A stretch of DNA of 64,000 nt from a bacterium (GCA_018829445.1 JAHJTV010000010.1:61020-125019), one strand, 5' to 3'. Counted from the first letter of the stretch, positions 10,648-20,305 are shown. The notes: generated from the letters alone by a model not told the origin. Made by a program: numbers and translations.

Positions 10648-10683
10648 TTTCGACAGAATGATATGGAACCTATTCTGTCGAAA
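10648..10683 (-). terminator. Rho-independent terminator of the GT4 operon
   Basis: A perfect 12-bp stem, TTTCGACAGAAT (10648-10659) with ATTCTGTCGAAA (10672-10683), and a 12-base loop, 9 bases after the stop at 10692. On the minus strand it is followed by TTTTCTTTTC. Confidence 0.8.
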
Positions 10684-10691
10684 CTCGGAAA

Positions 10692-11762
10692 TTAAGCGTA
10701 GTGAATGCTCTTCTTATGATCTTCAGCATCCACAAGAGATACCTTGGTCAACAGTTGGGAAGCTGATGTCGCTTTGGCCAGGGCATCAGCAGCCAGTAGA
10801 ACTGCTCCGGCGGTCCAGGTTGGTTTTTCATCTGGCCATAACTCGTCTTTTGGATAGACATATCCTGTCCAATACGAACCGTCATCGGTTCTGTAATCAT
10901 GCAACCAGCTGAACAACTGGGAGGCTTTTTTATGATTACCAGCTCCGATCAATGCCATAGTCAGTTCACAGGATTCGGCTATGGTGACCCAGGGTTCATC
11001 TGAAACACAACGACAGCCCAGTTCCGGAACAACAAACTTGTCCCATTTGGCATTCAGTCGTGATATGGCCGCTGGCCCGGTTATGACGCCTGCCAATACA
11101 GGATAAAACCAGTCCATTGAATACCTGCTTTTGCTTTCCCACGTTCTGTCAAATCGCTCGGGATGATTTCTCAAAGTATGCCCAAGCCTGTTTCGTGATT
11201 GGATCCAGTGCGACTGTTTTTGATCGAGAACGCTGGCAATGTTGATGGCACATTCCAGACTCTTGTATATTGAACTGCAACCAGTCACCAGGGCATCTTC
11301 CAGAACACCTTTAGCAGGGTCAATCGCCCAGCAAATTTCGCCGTGTTCCGTTTGAAGTGACAGCACATATTCAATCGCGCCTTTTACCACCGGCCACATT
11401 TCGTTTAAGAACTGCCTGTTCTGGGTGATCAGAAAATGATGCCATACTCCGGTTGCGACATAAGCAACAAAATTGGATTCAATTCTTGATTTATCTTGTA
11501 CCGTCCCATCTTTGTAGGCATTCCACCAACTACCGTCTGCTCTTTGAGTATTTCTTAACCATTGATAAGCATTCTCCGCTTCATGGTATTTACCACAGAT
11601 ACTAAGCCCCATGGTGGCTTCCACATGATCCCAGGGGTCTGTGTATCCTCCCTTAAACCAGGGAATCGATCCGTCAGGTTCTTGCACGGATGCAATGTAT
11701 TCCGCAGTTTTTATAAAGATTGAATTTGGGAAAAATCCCTTTAGGAAAAACAGTTTGGACAT
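10692..11762 (-). CDS. Alpha/alpha-toroid (six-hairpin) protein of glycan cluster, prenyltransferase/glycosidase-like
   Basis: 356 residues with repeated toroid-type helical hairpins carrying QEPDGSIPWFKG, QRADGSWWNAY and RTDDGSYWTGY, the DGS-W pattern of squalene-cyclase/prenyltransferase and GH15-like folds. Third gene of an operon with a GT4 glycosyltransferase and methyltransferase; it starts 2 bases after the methyltransferase stop. This trio suggests action on a glycan or polyprenyl-linked sugar. No signal peptide is seen, so it should be cytosolic. The reaction is unknown. Confidence 0.75.
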   Translation of the reverse strand: MSKLFFLKGFFPNSIFIKTAEYIASVQEPDGSIPWFKGGYTDPWDHVEATMGLSICGKYHEAENAYQWLRNTQRADGSWWNAYKDGTVQDKSRIESNFVAYVATGVWHHFLITQNRQFLNEMWPVVKGAIEYVLSLQTEHGEICWAIDPAKGVLEDALVTGCSSIYKSLECAINIASVLDQKQSHWIQSRNRLGHTLRNHPERFDRTWESKSRYSMDWFYPVLAGVITGPAAISRLNAKWDKFVVPELGCRCVSDEPWVTIAESCELTMALIGAGNHKKASQLFSWLHDYRTDDGSYWTGYVYPKDELWPDEKPTWTAGAVLLAADALAKATSASQLLTKVSLVDAEDHKKSIHYA

Positions 11763-11764
11763 TC

Positions 11765-12475
11765 TTATTCCTTTTTGAAGTACATCACAACGCTTTTACC
11801 GATCAAAGGGTTTAATACATGATCCAGAAACCGGGTTAGAAATGGTTTTTTGATTAAGTCCCATACTAAAAATCGGTGATAGGCTTTAACCAACCTGGAT
11901 GTTTCCCTCTTTGACCAAAACAAGCATTGCATCCACCAGTAGGGAACGTGAAGAGCATGAGCCCAGTGCCGTTTAAAAAAAACAAATCCATGTTCTTCAA
12001 TATCACGACAGAGTTTTGTGGCATTAAATATCCTGATATGGCCACCTTCTTCATTATGGTATTCCTCACTCAGCTTCCAGCAGATCCATTCCGGAAAATA
12101 ACGCGGAACGCTGGCAGCAAAAATCCCTCCTGGTTTTAAGACACGATTGATTTCAGTTAAAACAGATAAATAATCCGGGATGTGTTCCAGAACTTCGGAA
12201 CAGATAATCTTGTCAAAACAATGATCTGTAAAAGGTAAGGACAAACCGTCAGCAACAGACAATCCAAAACTCTTTACGTCATTTCCCTCTTCCTCGAACT
12301 CACTTTTAAATCTTTCATTCGCTGTTTTCAAATCGTTCAAGCAGATATCAACCCCGACGGATTGAACATTCTTCAGGGTGTAGGCTGTGATAACGTGACG
12401 TCCAACTCCGCATCCCAGGTCGAGAACACGATCCCCATCCTGCATTTTGAAACGATTAAAATCGATTGTTAACAT
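11765..12475 (-). CDS. Class I SAM-dependent methyltransferase
   Basis: 236 residues with the SAM-binding motif I VLDLGCGVGRHV near residue 18, acidic motif II SVGVDICLNDL, and motif IV FDKIICSEVLEHIPD followed by EINRVLKPGGIFAASVP, the Methyltransf_11/UbiE pattern. The C-terminal half is longer than the minimal fold and rich in aromatic residues. Start overlaps the end of the glycosyltransferase by 20 bases, so translation is coupled. Likely methylates a sugar or lipid-linked intermediate of the cluster; substrate unknown. Confidence 0.88.
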   Translation of the reverse strand: MLTIDFNRFKMQDGDRVLDLGCGVGRHVITAYTLKNVQSVGVDICLNDLKTANERFKSEFEEEGNDVKSFGLSVADGLSLPFTDHCFDKIICSEVLEHIPDYLSVLTEINRVLKPGGIFAASVPRYFPEWICWKLSEEYHNEEGGHIRIFNATKLCRDIEEHGFVFFKRHWAHALHVPYWWMQCLFWSKRETSRLVKAYHRFLVWDLIKKPFLTRFLDHVLNPLIGKSVVMYFKKE

Positions 12476-13763
12476 TTTTTATAACTTCCATGTAATACTG
12501 GGTCATCTTTCTGGCCGCAACGTCCCAGCTAAATTTCTCCAAAATTCGTTTGCGACCATTTAGTCCAAGCTTTTCTCGTTTCTGTGGGTGTTGCAGCAGA
12601 TCCGAAATCGCATCTGCCAGTGCTTTTTTATTGCCGGCTTGAACAACAATACCCGCATCCCCGACAATTTCCGGCAGGGCACCTCCGTTTGACGAAATCA
12701 CAGGTATTCCGCAAGACATCGCTTCGCCGGCGGGCAACCCGAATCCTTCATACAGAGACGGAATCACGGCAATAGTCGATTCTGCATAATGTCGCCTGAT
12801 GTCATCTGTTGTTAAATTGTTGACAAATCTGACCTTTGATTCAATTCCAAGTCTTTTGATCAGCTTTTCAGTATGTCCACCGGGTTTGGGTGTTCCGATA
12901 ACCAACAAGTCTATTGCGGGGTATTGGTCTATCAGGCTGGCCAAAGCTTCCAGGAGATAGTCGAGTCCTTTAAGAGGCATGTCAGCACTGGCAGTTGCCA
13001 TCAGCCTAAATGGCTTTCTTTTGATTTCCGGCATAGGCATAAATGTATCTGTGTCAATGCCATTATAAACCAATCTGATTTGAGCCCCATCTATCTTAAA
13101 AGCTTTGGCGATATCGTTGCGTGATTGACTTGAAACTGTCAATAGATGGTTCAATCTCTGAACCACATGTTTTTGCATGTTGAGGAAGGTGTGCCATCTC
13201 CTGATTAATATACGGTGCCATATTCCTGAAGCTGAGGCCAGGGCGATCTCTTTGTCTTTGGTTATGGGGTGGTGAATAGTAGCAATGACAGCTAATCCCC
13301 TCTTCTGGAGTTTCAGTAAACCGTAACAAAGACTTTGATTGTCATGAATCAGGTCGTAATCCTGCCCATGCTTTTTGAAATACTTTACTATCCGTCGACC
13401 AAAGGTGTAAGGCTCCGGAAAACCTCCTGTCAATACGCTTAACCATTCAAAAAAATTGGTATAAGAGCCGAGGTCTTTTAATCCTAAAGCCAGAATCCTT
13501 GACTTTTTGTCAAATATATTAAGTCCAGGCATTTTTATTAAACGAACACCATCTTCCAATTCCGGATAAGGTTCTCCTGAAATTACGTCGACTGTATGAC
13601 CCAGTTTGACGAGTGCCGAACTTAAATATTTGATATAAATACCTTGACCTCCGCAATGTGGCTTGCTGCGATATCCCAATAGGCATATCTTTAATGACTT
13701 AAAAGGCGCAGGTTCGGAAGATACACCCTCCCCACTCAGATTGGTAATTGATAAATGCCGCAT
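12456..13763 (-). CDS. GT4-family glycosyltransferase
   Basis: GT-B glycosyltransferase of 435 residues. N-terminal Rossmann domain CLLGYRSKPHCGGQGIYIKYL with the GGQG sugar-acceptor loop; C-terminal nucleotide-sugar domain with SLYEGFGLPAGEAMSCGIPVIS, the retaining GT4 E-x7-E motif. The frame extends to a TTG at 13781, but the ATG at 13763 is preferred. First gene of the GT4-methyltransferase-toroid operon. Probably transfers a hexose to a cell-surface glycan. Confidence 0.9.
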   Translation of the reverse strand: MRHLSITNLSGEGVSSEPAPFKSLKICLLGYRSKPHCGGQGIYIKYLSSALVKLGHTVDVISGEPYPELEDGVRLIKMPGLNIFDKKSRILALGLKDLGSYTNFFEWLSVLTGGFPEPYTFGRRIVKYFKKHGQDYDLIHDNQSLCYGLLKLQKRGLAVIATIHHPITKDKEIALASASGIWHRILIRRWHTFLNMQKHVVQRLNHLLTVSSQSRNDIAKAFKIDGAQIRLVYNGIDTDTFMPMPEIKRKPFRLMATASADMPLKGLDYLLEALASLIDQYPAIDLLVIGTPKPGGHTEKLIKRLGIESKVRFVNNLTTDDIRRHYAESTIAVIPSLYEGFGLPAGEAMSCGIPVISSNGGALPEIVGDAGIVVQAGNKKALADAISDLLQHPQKREKLGLNGRKRILEKFSWDVAARKMTQYYMEVIKNVNNRF

Positions 13764-14361
13764 GCGAATCCGGAAATCCAATAGCTGTTGTAACAGAAAA
13801 AAAACTTGAGGCTGAAGTCGAATATCCGGATCTATTTCCGGCTCAGGTGTGGTAATCGACTTTTAATGTCTACTCTCACAACAAATGAAATATGACTGTT
13901 CAGTCAGAAAAGTAGAATTAAGTTGCAATCATAGTTTTTTTTTTGAATTTTGTATAGCCAAAAACAGCAATTGAGGGGAGTGTGACCTTTTCCAAAGTGG
14001 TTCAAATCGTGACATTGGACAATCTCTATTTGTACCGTATACGCTAAGGTTAACAAATTACTTTAGCTTAATATAAAAATCCATACTCAAGTTTCGCACC
14101 TGATTTATACTTTTTTCAAATCGTACCGGGTAATAAGGTACTTATCCAGTTTATCTGGATTAGGCTAATTAAAAAGAAAGAGAATAAAGGATTTAGGGTT
14201 CTAATAGGATCACCTTTAGTGTCACTTTGTATTCTGAACAAAAAAAGAAGCGATGCAATATCCGTTTTATTCTTTTTCCCATCTCCTGATTTTCCGGTCA
14301 CTCTTAATTCAGCTTCAATTACAATTGAGAGTGCGAAATCTGAGTCAACACTTCGTGCATT
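13764..14361. other. Divergent promoter region of the glycan island
   Basis: About 600 AT-rich bases between the divergent GT4 operon and the acyltransferase. A 61-codon frame (14116-14301, minus) has no ribosome site or family likeness. No clear promoter consensus is called. The unusual length suggests regulated transcription or decayed sequence. Confidence 0.4.
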
Positions 14362-15084
14362 ATGATAAAGGATCGACGCCCGTATTACCTGAAACGTTTA
14401 TATTATAGGATACAGGATAAGTACGTAGAACATTTTCTTCGACCACAATTCTCCTCCCTGGGAAAGGGATACCATTTTATAAGACCCTGGAATGTCGAGA
14501 TTTTTGGGTCCCCGATTACAGTGGGGAAATTCACACATATTGTTTGTGCTGCTGACAAAAAGATTAAATTTGTTATCTGGTCTGAAAAGGAGGGAAACGG
14601 AAATATCTCCATAGGTGATTACTGCCTGGTGAGTCCGGGCGTTAGAATCACATCAGCAACCAGCATTACGATCGGCAATAATTGTATGATAGCTAATGGG
14701 GTGTATATATCAGATGCCGATTGGCATGGAATCTATGATAGACTGCAGACAGTTGGTGAATCAGCACCGGTTGTGTTGAAAGACAATGTCTGGATTGGTG
14801 ACAGTGCGATTATCTGTAAAGGAGTAACAATCGGGGAAAATAGCATTGTGGGGGCAGGATCAGTCGTTGCCAGGGATATTCCGGACAATTGTATTGCCGT
14901 CGGCAACCCGGCAAAGGTCGTTAAGGATCTTGATCCGGGGATAGAATTGGTTAAACGAGAAAAACTATTTGAAAACCCGAGACAATTAAACCAGTATATG
15001 AACGATTTTGATCGTTCTTTCCTTAAAGGGAATACAACCTTTGGGTGGTTGAGATCTATCGTTTTTCCCAAGTCCGGTGATTAG
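14362..15084 (+). CDS. Hexapeptide-repeat acyltransferase
   Basis: 240-residue left-handed beta-helix transferase. Repeats such as ISIGDYCLVSPGVRI, ITIGNNCMIANGVYI, VVLKDNVWIGDSAII and VTIGENSIVGAGSVV run from about residue 85 to 185; DADWHGIYD provides the catalytic-type His. GNPAKVVKDLD ends the helix as in sugar O-acetyltransferases (Maa/CysE/WbbJ group). Probably acetylates a sugar. Start ATG at 14362 has only weak ribosome-site context. The methyltransferase follows 27 bases later in the same direction, so the two form the divergent arm of the glycan island. Confidence 0.88.
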   Translation: MIKDRRPYYLKRLYYRIQDKYVEHFLRPQFSSLGKGYHFIRPWNVEIFGSPITVGKFTHIVCAADKKIKFVIWSEKEGNGNISIGDYCLVSPGVRITSATSITIGNNCMIANGVYISDADWHGIYDRLQTVGESAPVVLKDNVWIGDSAIICKGVTIGENSIVGAGSVVARDIPDNCIAVGNPAKVVKDLDPGIELVKREKLFENPRQLNQYMNDFDRSFLKGNTTFGWLRSIVFPKSGD

Positions 15085-15111
15085 TCAACAAAACATTTGG
15101 AATAATTGATC

Positions 15112-15729
15112 ATGACTATTGAGTTACCCATTGATATAGAAACTGTTAAAGGCTTCCTGGATAATTCGGAAGGAGAAGCCCTGTATCAATATGCATTGCA
15201 GGCTTCCCCCCTGGGACCCTGTCTGGAGATTGGCAGTTATTGCGGCAAATCGACTATCTATATAGCTACAGCTTGCCGCAAGACGGATTCCGTGCTTTAC
15301 GCACTGGATCATCATCGTGGATCGGAGGAACACCAGCCCGGTGAAGAGTATTATGACCCTGATCTTTATGATGAAAAGGATCAGGTGATCGATAGTTTTA
15401 GAGAGTTCAGGAGAACCATCACCAGAGCCGGTCTGACGGATACAGTTATCCCGATCATTGCATCCACAAATATTGCTTCCAAAAAATGGCAAACGCCACT
15501 ATCGATGGTGTTCATTGATGGTGGACATAGTCTGGAAGCAGCTTTAGGTGATTATCGTTCCTGGGCTGGCCACATTGTGAAAAACGGAATCCTGGCTATT
15601 CATGATATTTTCACAGATCCTGAGGAGGGGGGACAAGCCCCATACCAAGTCTGGAAAATGGCATGTGCTTCAGGGTTATTTAAAGAGATTGAGAAAGTGA
15701 AATCGTTGGGATTGTTGCGTCGTATCTAA
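15112..15729 (+). CDS. Class I methyltransferase (Methyltransf_24 type)
   Basis: 205 residues. Motif I is GPCLEIGSYCGKSTIYIA, followed by VLYALDHHRG, and a late acidic strand SMVFIDGGHSLEAALGDYRSW and GGILAIHD-type segment NGILAIHDIF. This is the Methyltransf_24 family, whose members include sugar and antibiotic O-methyltransferases. ATG 15112 is preferred over the TTG two codons upstream. Second gene after the acyltransferase; likely modifies a glycan. Followed by a highly structured intergenic region. Confidence 0.85.
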   Translation: MTIELPIDIETVKGFLDNSEGEALYQYALQASPLGPCLEIGSYCGKSTIYIATACRKTDSVLYALDHHRGSEEHQPGEEYYDPDLYDEKDQVIDSFREFRRTITRAGLTDTVIPIIASTNIASKKWQTPLSMVFIDGGHSLEAALGDYRSWAGHIVKNGILAIHDIFTDPEEGGQAPYQVWKMACASGLFKEIEKVKSLGLLRRI

Positions 15730-15737
15730 AATCCAAT

Positions 15738-15792
15738 AATGATAAAGAAACATATTAGCCATAATATCAAAAGCTTTTGTGTCTTTATCATT
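15738..15792. repeat. Three-way-junction-like inverted repeat
   Basis: An exact 11-bp outer stem, AATGATAAAGA (15738-15748) with TCTTTATCATT (15782-15792), encloses two smaller hairpins: ATATTA-gcca-TAATAT (15752-15767) and the 12-base palindrome CAAAAGCTTTTG (15768-15779). It begins 9 bases after the methyltransferase stop and may be a terminator or an RNA structure. Confidence 0.55.
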
Positions 15793-15799
15793 TCCGATG

Positions 15800-15832
15800 C
15801 TTAGCTGTTCACCCTTTAGGCTTACAGCTAAG
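15800..15832. repeat. Inverted repeat, REP-like
   Basis: CTTAGCTGT (15800-15808) pairs with ACAGCTAAG (15824-15832). It is followed by GCTGACAGCTAACAGC, a word type that recurs as scattered AGCT-rich sequence near 57.84-57.93 kb. It lies upstream of the thiolase gene. Confidence 0.4.
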
Positions 15833-15880
15833 TGCTGACAGCTAACAGCTTATAATCTGTTAATGTAAAAGGAGTCTCTA

Positions 15881-17131
15881 ATGAAGAATGTAGTTATCGT
15901 TTCTGCTTGTCGCTCTGCGATTGGTACCTTTGGAGGAACACTTAAGGACGTGATTGCCCCAAAATTCGGTAGTGTTATAATGAAAGAAGCAATCAAAAGG
16001 GCAGGAATCGAACCCGGATTGATTGATGATGTCCGTTTTGGCAGTTGCATGGAACATGCTGATAATCTTAACGTGGCTCGGGTGGCGGCATTGATGGCCG
16101 GCATTCCTGATTCGGCAACGGCAGTTACCATAAACAGGGTTTGTATTTCAGGAATGGAAGCGGTTATTTCCGGCATGGCCATGATTCAAACAGGTGTTTT
16201 TGATGTGGTACTGGCAGGCGGAGTGGAACACATGTCAGGGGCAGAATACACAGTTCCTGCGGCACGATGGGGCTGTCGTCTCCAGGATCAAACGTTTGTT
16301 GATAGGATGATCCGAGGATTGCACTGTGGCTCTCATCTTTTAAAGGATGCAGCTGACGGTCCGGTCGATGAAAACCAGGCTCCCCTGAGCTATTTTAAAG
16401 GAAAGCCTTATATAATGGGACATACGGCAGAGTTTATTGCCCAACACATGGGAATCACCAGGGAAGAGATGGATGAAGTGGCGTTGAGAAGCCATAACGG
16501 GGCCGAAAGAGCAACTCAGGACGGCTCATTCAAGGAAGAGATCATCCCCATAGAAATTCCCCAGAGAAAAAAACCCGCCGTTATTTTTGATAAAGATGAA
16601 CATTTTAGACCCGGGCTGACAATGGATGATCTTAAAGCCCTGAAACCGGCTTTTATCCCCGACGGTGGCAAGGTGACAGCTGGCAATGCAAGTGGTTTGA
16701 ATGATGGTGCAGCCGCATTGATTCTGATGACAGAAGACAGAGCTCAGGAACTTGGTCTCAAACCCTTGGCCAGGATAAAAGCCGTGGGAAGCGGTGGATG
16801 TCATCCTTCCATTATGGGAATGTCTCCGGTTCCGGCTGTTAATAAGTTGATGGCAAAAAGCGGGTTAAAAATCAACGATTTCGAACTGGTAGAAGTAAAC
16901 GAAGCTTTTGCCGCTCAGTATATCGGATGTGAAAGAGATCTTGGACTGAAAAGAGAGATCACCAATGTCAACGGATCTGGAATTGGACTGGGACATCCGG
17001 TGGGAGCAACCGGAGCCAGGATAATCACTACATTGATTTATGCCATGAAAAACAGGGATAAATCACTCGGTCTGGCTACTTTATGTGGCGGTGGCGGGGT
17101 TTCCATGGCGTGTGCCATTGAATTGATTTAA
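15881..17131 (+). CDS. Acetyl-CoA C-acyltransferase (thiolase)
   Basis: 416-residue degradative/biosynthetic thiolase. The acyl-accepting Cys88 lies in INRVCISGMEA; NEAFA, GIGLGHPVGATGARI (His) and ATLCGGGG (second Cys) complete the active site. Reaction: reversible acyl-CoA + acetyl-CoA to 3-ketoacyl-CoA. ATG at 15881 follows an AAGGAG ribosome site. It stands alone in its strand; a crotonase-fold isomerase at 6.2 kb and acyl-CoA ligase at 60.5 kb fit the same metabolism but are not linked. Confidence 0.93.
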   Translation: MKNVVIVSACRSAIGTFGGTLKDVIAPKFGSVIMKEAIKRAGIEPGLIDDVRFGSCMEHADNLNVARVAALMAGIPDSATAVTINRVCISGMEAVISGMAMIQTGVFDVVLAGGVEHMSGAEYTVPAARWGCRLQDQTFVDRMIRGLHCGSHLLKDAADGPVDENQAPLSYFKGKPYIMGHTAEFIAQHMGITREEMDEVALRSHNGAERATQDGSFKEEIIPIEIPQRKKPAVIFDKDEHFRPGLTMDDLKALKPAFIPDGGKVTAGNASGLNDGAAALILMTEDRAQELGLKPLARIKAVGSGGCHPSIMGMSPVPAVNKLMAKSGLKINDFELVEVNEAFAAQYIGCERDLGLKREITNVNGSGIGLGHPVGATGARIITTLIYAMKNRDKSLGLATLCGGGGVSMACAIELI

Positions 17132-17141
17132 GCAAGATACT

Positions 17142-17172
17142 CCCTGTTGCCGGAAAATAATCCGGTACAGGG
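17142..17172. terminator. Bidirectional hairpin between thiolase and STAS genes
   Basis: CCCTGT (17142-17147) with ACAGGG (17167-17172), and an inner CCGGA/TCCGG pair, make a bulged 11-bp stem. It lies between convergent stop codons and abuts the STAS stop. Confidence 0.6.
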
Positions 17173-17173
17173 A

Positions 17174-17515
17174 TTACGTTTTAAAGATTTCCAGTGCAGT
17201 ATCGTTATCCTTTGTAATGGTAAGAATGTTGTCCAGTTTGGTCAGGGTAAAGATCTCAAGTGTCCTGCCAGACAAGGCGGTCAGTGCAAATTTTTTATCC
17301 ATTTTTTTCAATGTTTTATAAATGGATACAATCAGCCCGAGGCCGGAAGAATCTATAAACTTAACGTTTTCGCAATTGATAATGATTCCTTCCAATGAAG
17401 AATCCTCAATATATTGCTCCACATGTTCTTTAAGTTTTGTGGTGTCTTCAAGAACGATGTTACCTGTTATTGCAAGAATAAGAAAACCGCCAATCTTTTG
17501 ATCATAAAGGTTCAT
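17174..17515 (-). CDS. STAS-domain anti-sigma-factor antagonist
   Basis: 113 residues forming a single SpoIIAA/RsbV-type STAS domain. FIDSSGLGLIVSIYK carries the phosphorylatable Ser next to the conserved Asp. Such proteins release a sigma factor by binding an RsbW-type kinase when dephosphorylated. It lies 73 bases after the hybrid kinase gene in the same direction, so the kinase may act in the same signalling route; an RsbW-like ATPase is at 4.0 kb. Confidence 0.92.
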   Translation of the reverse strand: MNLYDQKIGGFLILAITGNIVLEDTTKLKEHVEQYIEDSSLEGIIINCENVKFIDSSGLGLIVSIYKTLKKMDKKFALTALSGRTLEIFTLTKLDNILTITKDNDTALEIFKT

Positions 17516-17588
17516 TGTCTTCTGCTGTTAGGTTGAATTATTATGTGATGCGGAGATAGTAACATGTGGAACAAATATTTGCCAATCT

Positions 17589-19703
17589 TTATTCTGCCTT
17601 TGATTCATCCCGCAAAATATCAATGATCAGCTTGCTGTCGCTCTCCAGCTGCTCAACCAGATCCAAGGTATTACTGTCCGGAGCAGATTCTTCCAACTGT
17701 CTGCATATCTCAGCTGTTTCCAGGGCACCAAAAATGGAAAAATTTGATTTTAACTTGTGGGCAATGTTCCTAACTTCTTGCTGATTGTTGGAAGCGATCG
17801 CTTTCTCGATGGACAGCAGTTTTTCCGGTAACTCGTTAATAAACATCTCTATCAATTGAGTGTAATCTCCCCCTGAATCTCGCTTTAAGGCTGATATCAC
17901 ATCTGCTTTGATCAGCCTTTCTGATGGTTTTATTTCATCTTGTGCCTTTTCAGTAATTCCAAGCCACTTTTTCAGAGTTTCGTCCAGGATTTCCATTTTA
18001 AATGGTTTGGATAAATGATCATTCATTCCAGAATTCAGACATTGCTCCCGATACCCCTTCAAAGCGTGCGCTGTAAATGCAATAACGGGAATATCAGGAT
18101 TTAAGACTCCTGTTGCAGGATCACGGATTTTTGCCGTGGCTTCAAATCCATCCATAACTGGCATTTGAATGTCCATTAAAACAGCACCAAATGGTTCAGT
18201 TCTTAAGGCCTCAATTACTTCCTGCCCGTTCATAACTGCTTTGGCTTTATAATTCAGATTATTCAGTGTCAACATGATCACTTTCTGGTTTATCGGATCA
18301 TCCTCCGCAACCAGAATTGGAGGAACCTTTTTCTTTTCAGCATCAATCGGCGCTATGCTGCGAACCACAGGTCTGATTGTCCCGGGTTGCACGGTGTTAG
18401 CTTCTTCAGCCAACGCTTTTCTAAATTCAATTGAGAAGCTAAAACTGGAACCTTTTCCAACCTCACTGCTAACCTGGATCTGACTCTTCATAAGTTCTGC
18501 CAGTTGTTTGGAGATAGTCAATCCCAACCCTGTTCCACTGTATTTTCTCGAGAGAGATGAGTCTCCCTGAAAGAAAACGCTGAATAGGTGTTCTATCTCA
18601 TCTTTTGGTATCCCAATCCCAGTATCACTGACCAAAAAGTTAAACAACAGGGTGCTGTCTGTCTCGTTTTCGATTGTCAGTTGGACAACTACTTCGCCCT
18701 CTTCGGTAAATTTTATAGAATTACTGATTAAATTCAGTAAAATCTGCCTTATCCGAACCGGATCACCGAAAACTGCCCTATCAGCATCCGGAGCGATCTG
18801 GTGATAATAACGGATCTCTTTTTCATGTGCTCTGATACTCAAAAGATCGATCAGCTCTTTGATTAACTCTGAAGGGCGAAACTCTGCCTCACGAATCTTA
18901 AGCTCTCCAGCTTCGATTTTTGAGTAATCAAGAATATCGTCCATGATCGAGAGCAGAGAATTGGTAGATTTATCGATGACACTGACCAGATACTGCTGCT
19001 CTGAAGATAATTCAGTTTTCAGTAGCAGGTTATTCATGCCAATTACGCCATTCATCGGTGTTCTGATTTCATGACTCATATTTGCCAGGAAAGCACTTTT
19101 AGCCACATTGGCACGCTCGGCATCCTCTTTTGCCTTTGCCAGCTCCTTTTCCACTTTTTTTCGTTCTGCAATTTCATGCAATGATTGTTGATAAGCCGCT
19201 TCCAATTTTTCCTGAGTCTTCTGTAATTGGTGGCTGGTCTCCTCAAATTGTTTGGCTTTATGAGTGGTGAGTAACAATTTGTCAGTCAGAATTAAAGAAA
19301 AGAGACGAAACAGAATGTTTTGCAGGGCATCGTCGGTCACATCCGTGTACTGCCCGATGTCTTTTGCACGAATGCAAAAAACATCAACTTTGGAGGCTGT
19401 AACTACTGAAGCTGAGCAGGGTTTATTGCTGATGATGCTCATTTCCCCGAAGATGTCACCTGTTCTTTTTAAGGTAAGAATCAATTCACCTTGGGAATAA
19501 ACAGAAACATGCCCCCTGATCAGGAAGAAAACCTCCTTGTTGGTCTGCCCCTCAATCAGAATTGGTATTTCTTTTTCGAATGACCTGAAGCTGGAAAGTG
19601 GGATTAGCTTTTGCAAAATTTCAGCGGGTAAATGCCCAAATAAGCGACTTTCCTTGAGGTACTTAACGATCTCCTTGTTGTCATCGTAAATAACTTTATT
19701 CAT
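17589..19703 (-). CDS. cNMP-binding hybrid histidine kinase (HisKA-HATPase-REC-HPt)
   Basis: 704 residues. Residues 18-125 are a cyclic-nucleotide-binding domain ([19 protein letters not shown]); 145-200 a coiled coil; HisKA with His211 in MSHEIRTP; HATPase with N box [12 protein letters not shown] and VSDTGIGIP; a receiver with Asp511 in [11 protein letters not shown]; and an HPt domain with His649 in AHKLKS. No membrane segment is seen, so the kinase is cytosolic and may sense cAMP/cGMP. It contains its own phosphorelay. The STAS gene follows downstream; no separate output regulator is adjacent. Confidence 0.95.
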   Translation of the reverse strand: MNKVIYDDNKEIVKYLKESRLFGHLPAEILQKLIPLSSFRSFEKEIPILIEGQTNKEVFFLIRGHVSVYSQGELILTLKRTGDIFGEMSIISNKPCSASVVTASKVDVFCIRAKDIGQYTDVTDDALQNILFRLFSLILTDKLLLTTHKAKQFEETSHQLQKTQEKLEAAYQQSLHEIAERKKVEKELAKAKEDAERANVAKSAFLANMSHEIRTPMNGVIGMNNLLLKTELSSEQQYLVSVIDKSTNSLLSIMDDILDYSKIEAGELKIREAEFRPSELIKELIDLLSIRAHEKEIRYYHQIAPDADRAVFGDPVRIRQILLNLISNSIKFTEEGEVVVQLTIENETDSTLLFNFLVSDTGIGIPKDEIEHLFSVFFQGDSSLSRKYSGTGLGLTISKQLAELMKSQIQVSSEVGKGSSFSFSIEFRKALAEEANTVQPGTIRPVVRSIAPIDAEKKKVPPILVAEDDPINQKVIMLTLNNLNYKAKAVMNGQEVIEALRTEPFGAVLMDIQMPVMDGFEATAKIRDPATGVLNPDIPVIAFTAHALKGYREQCLNSGMNDHLSKPFKMEILDETLKKWLGITEKAQDEIKPSERLIKADVISALKRDSGGDYTQLIEMFINELPEKLLSIEKAIASNNQQEVRNIAHKLKSNFSIFGALETAEICRQLEESAPDSNTLDLVEQLESDSKLIIDILRDESKAE

Positions 19704-19909
19704 TTCTTAATACTTTTTATTAACTTATATAAAACAGGCAATAATAAAACGAAGAGATACAAACAAACAAATTCTGATTTATGGGAATTTGCAGATAAAG
19801 ATAATGAAAGACCGGACCGTTTTTCGGATAAAAGCTGAAAGTATCGAAAGGACTGGCTGTCAATGGCAGCACTTTTAGATATTGTCCTTAAAAAGAAGAT
19901 CCATTTGGC

Positions 19910-20305
19910 TTATGAAGACGGCTCCTGAAACAGATCTTTCGCTTTTTTCAGCAGGGCATCTCTTTCTTCAGGTGACATATCCTCGACCTGTTTTTTTAGT
20001 TTTTCCAACTCCACCGGATCCATCTCCTGGATCTTTTTCATGGCATCTGCAATTTTTGGATCAGAAAAATCAAACAAAGGTTTTTCTTTTGGAATTTCAG
20101 GTGTCTCCTTATTAAAAAATAGTATTTTGTCTCCCTCGATTCTGCTTTTTACGTCCTGCGCTTCCAGCTTATGCAAAACGTCAGATATCGAAATACCGTT
20201 TGATTTACAAACCTTAAAGATGGATTGGAAGGGCAATGTTACTGCCTTCTGGGGATAACCGTTTTTCTTGATGGAGTAAATGATATTATCTTCAATGGTC
20301 GCCAT
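19910..20305 (-). CDS. Hypothetical protein with helical N-terminus and acidic C-terminal helices
   Basis: 131 residues, no recognised family. The first 65 residues look like a small winged-helix-type unit (SIFKVCKSNGISISDVLHKL then EGDKILFF as a hairpin). The C-terminal half is two charged helices (ADAMKKIQEMDPVELEKLK, EDMSPEERDALLKKAKDLF). Single gene. Reads as real because of consistent residue composition; the opposite-strand frame is a shadow. Confidence 0.65.
   Translation of the reverse strand: MATIEDNIIYSIKKNGYPQKAVTLPFQSIFKVCKSNGISISDVLHKLEAQDVKSRIEGDKILFFNKETPEIPKEKPLFDFSDPKIADAMKKIQEMDPVELEKLKKQVEDMSPEERDALLKKAKDLFQEPSS

Noticed and set aside
10418..10912. 164-codon plus-strand frame across the WbuC and toroid genes
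   Set aside because: Antisense shadow of two supported genes.
13990..14030. GGTTCAAATC resembling a tRNA T-arm
   Set aside because: No acceptor, D or anticodon stems around it.
14116..14301. 61-codon minus-strand frame in the divergent glycan-island gap
   Set aside because: No ribosome site, no family likeness, biased composition.
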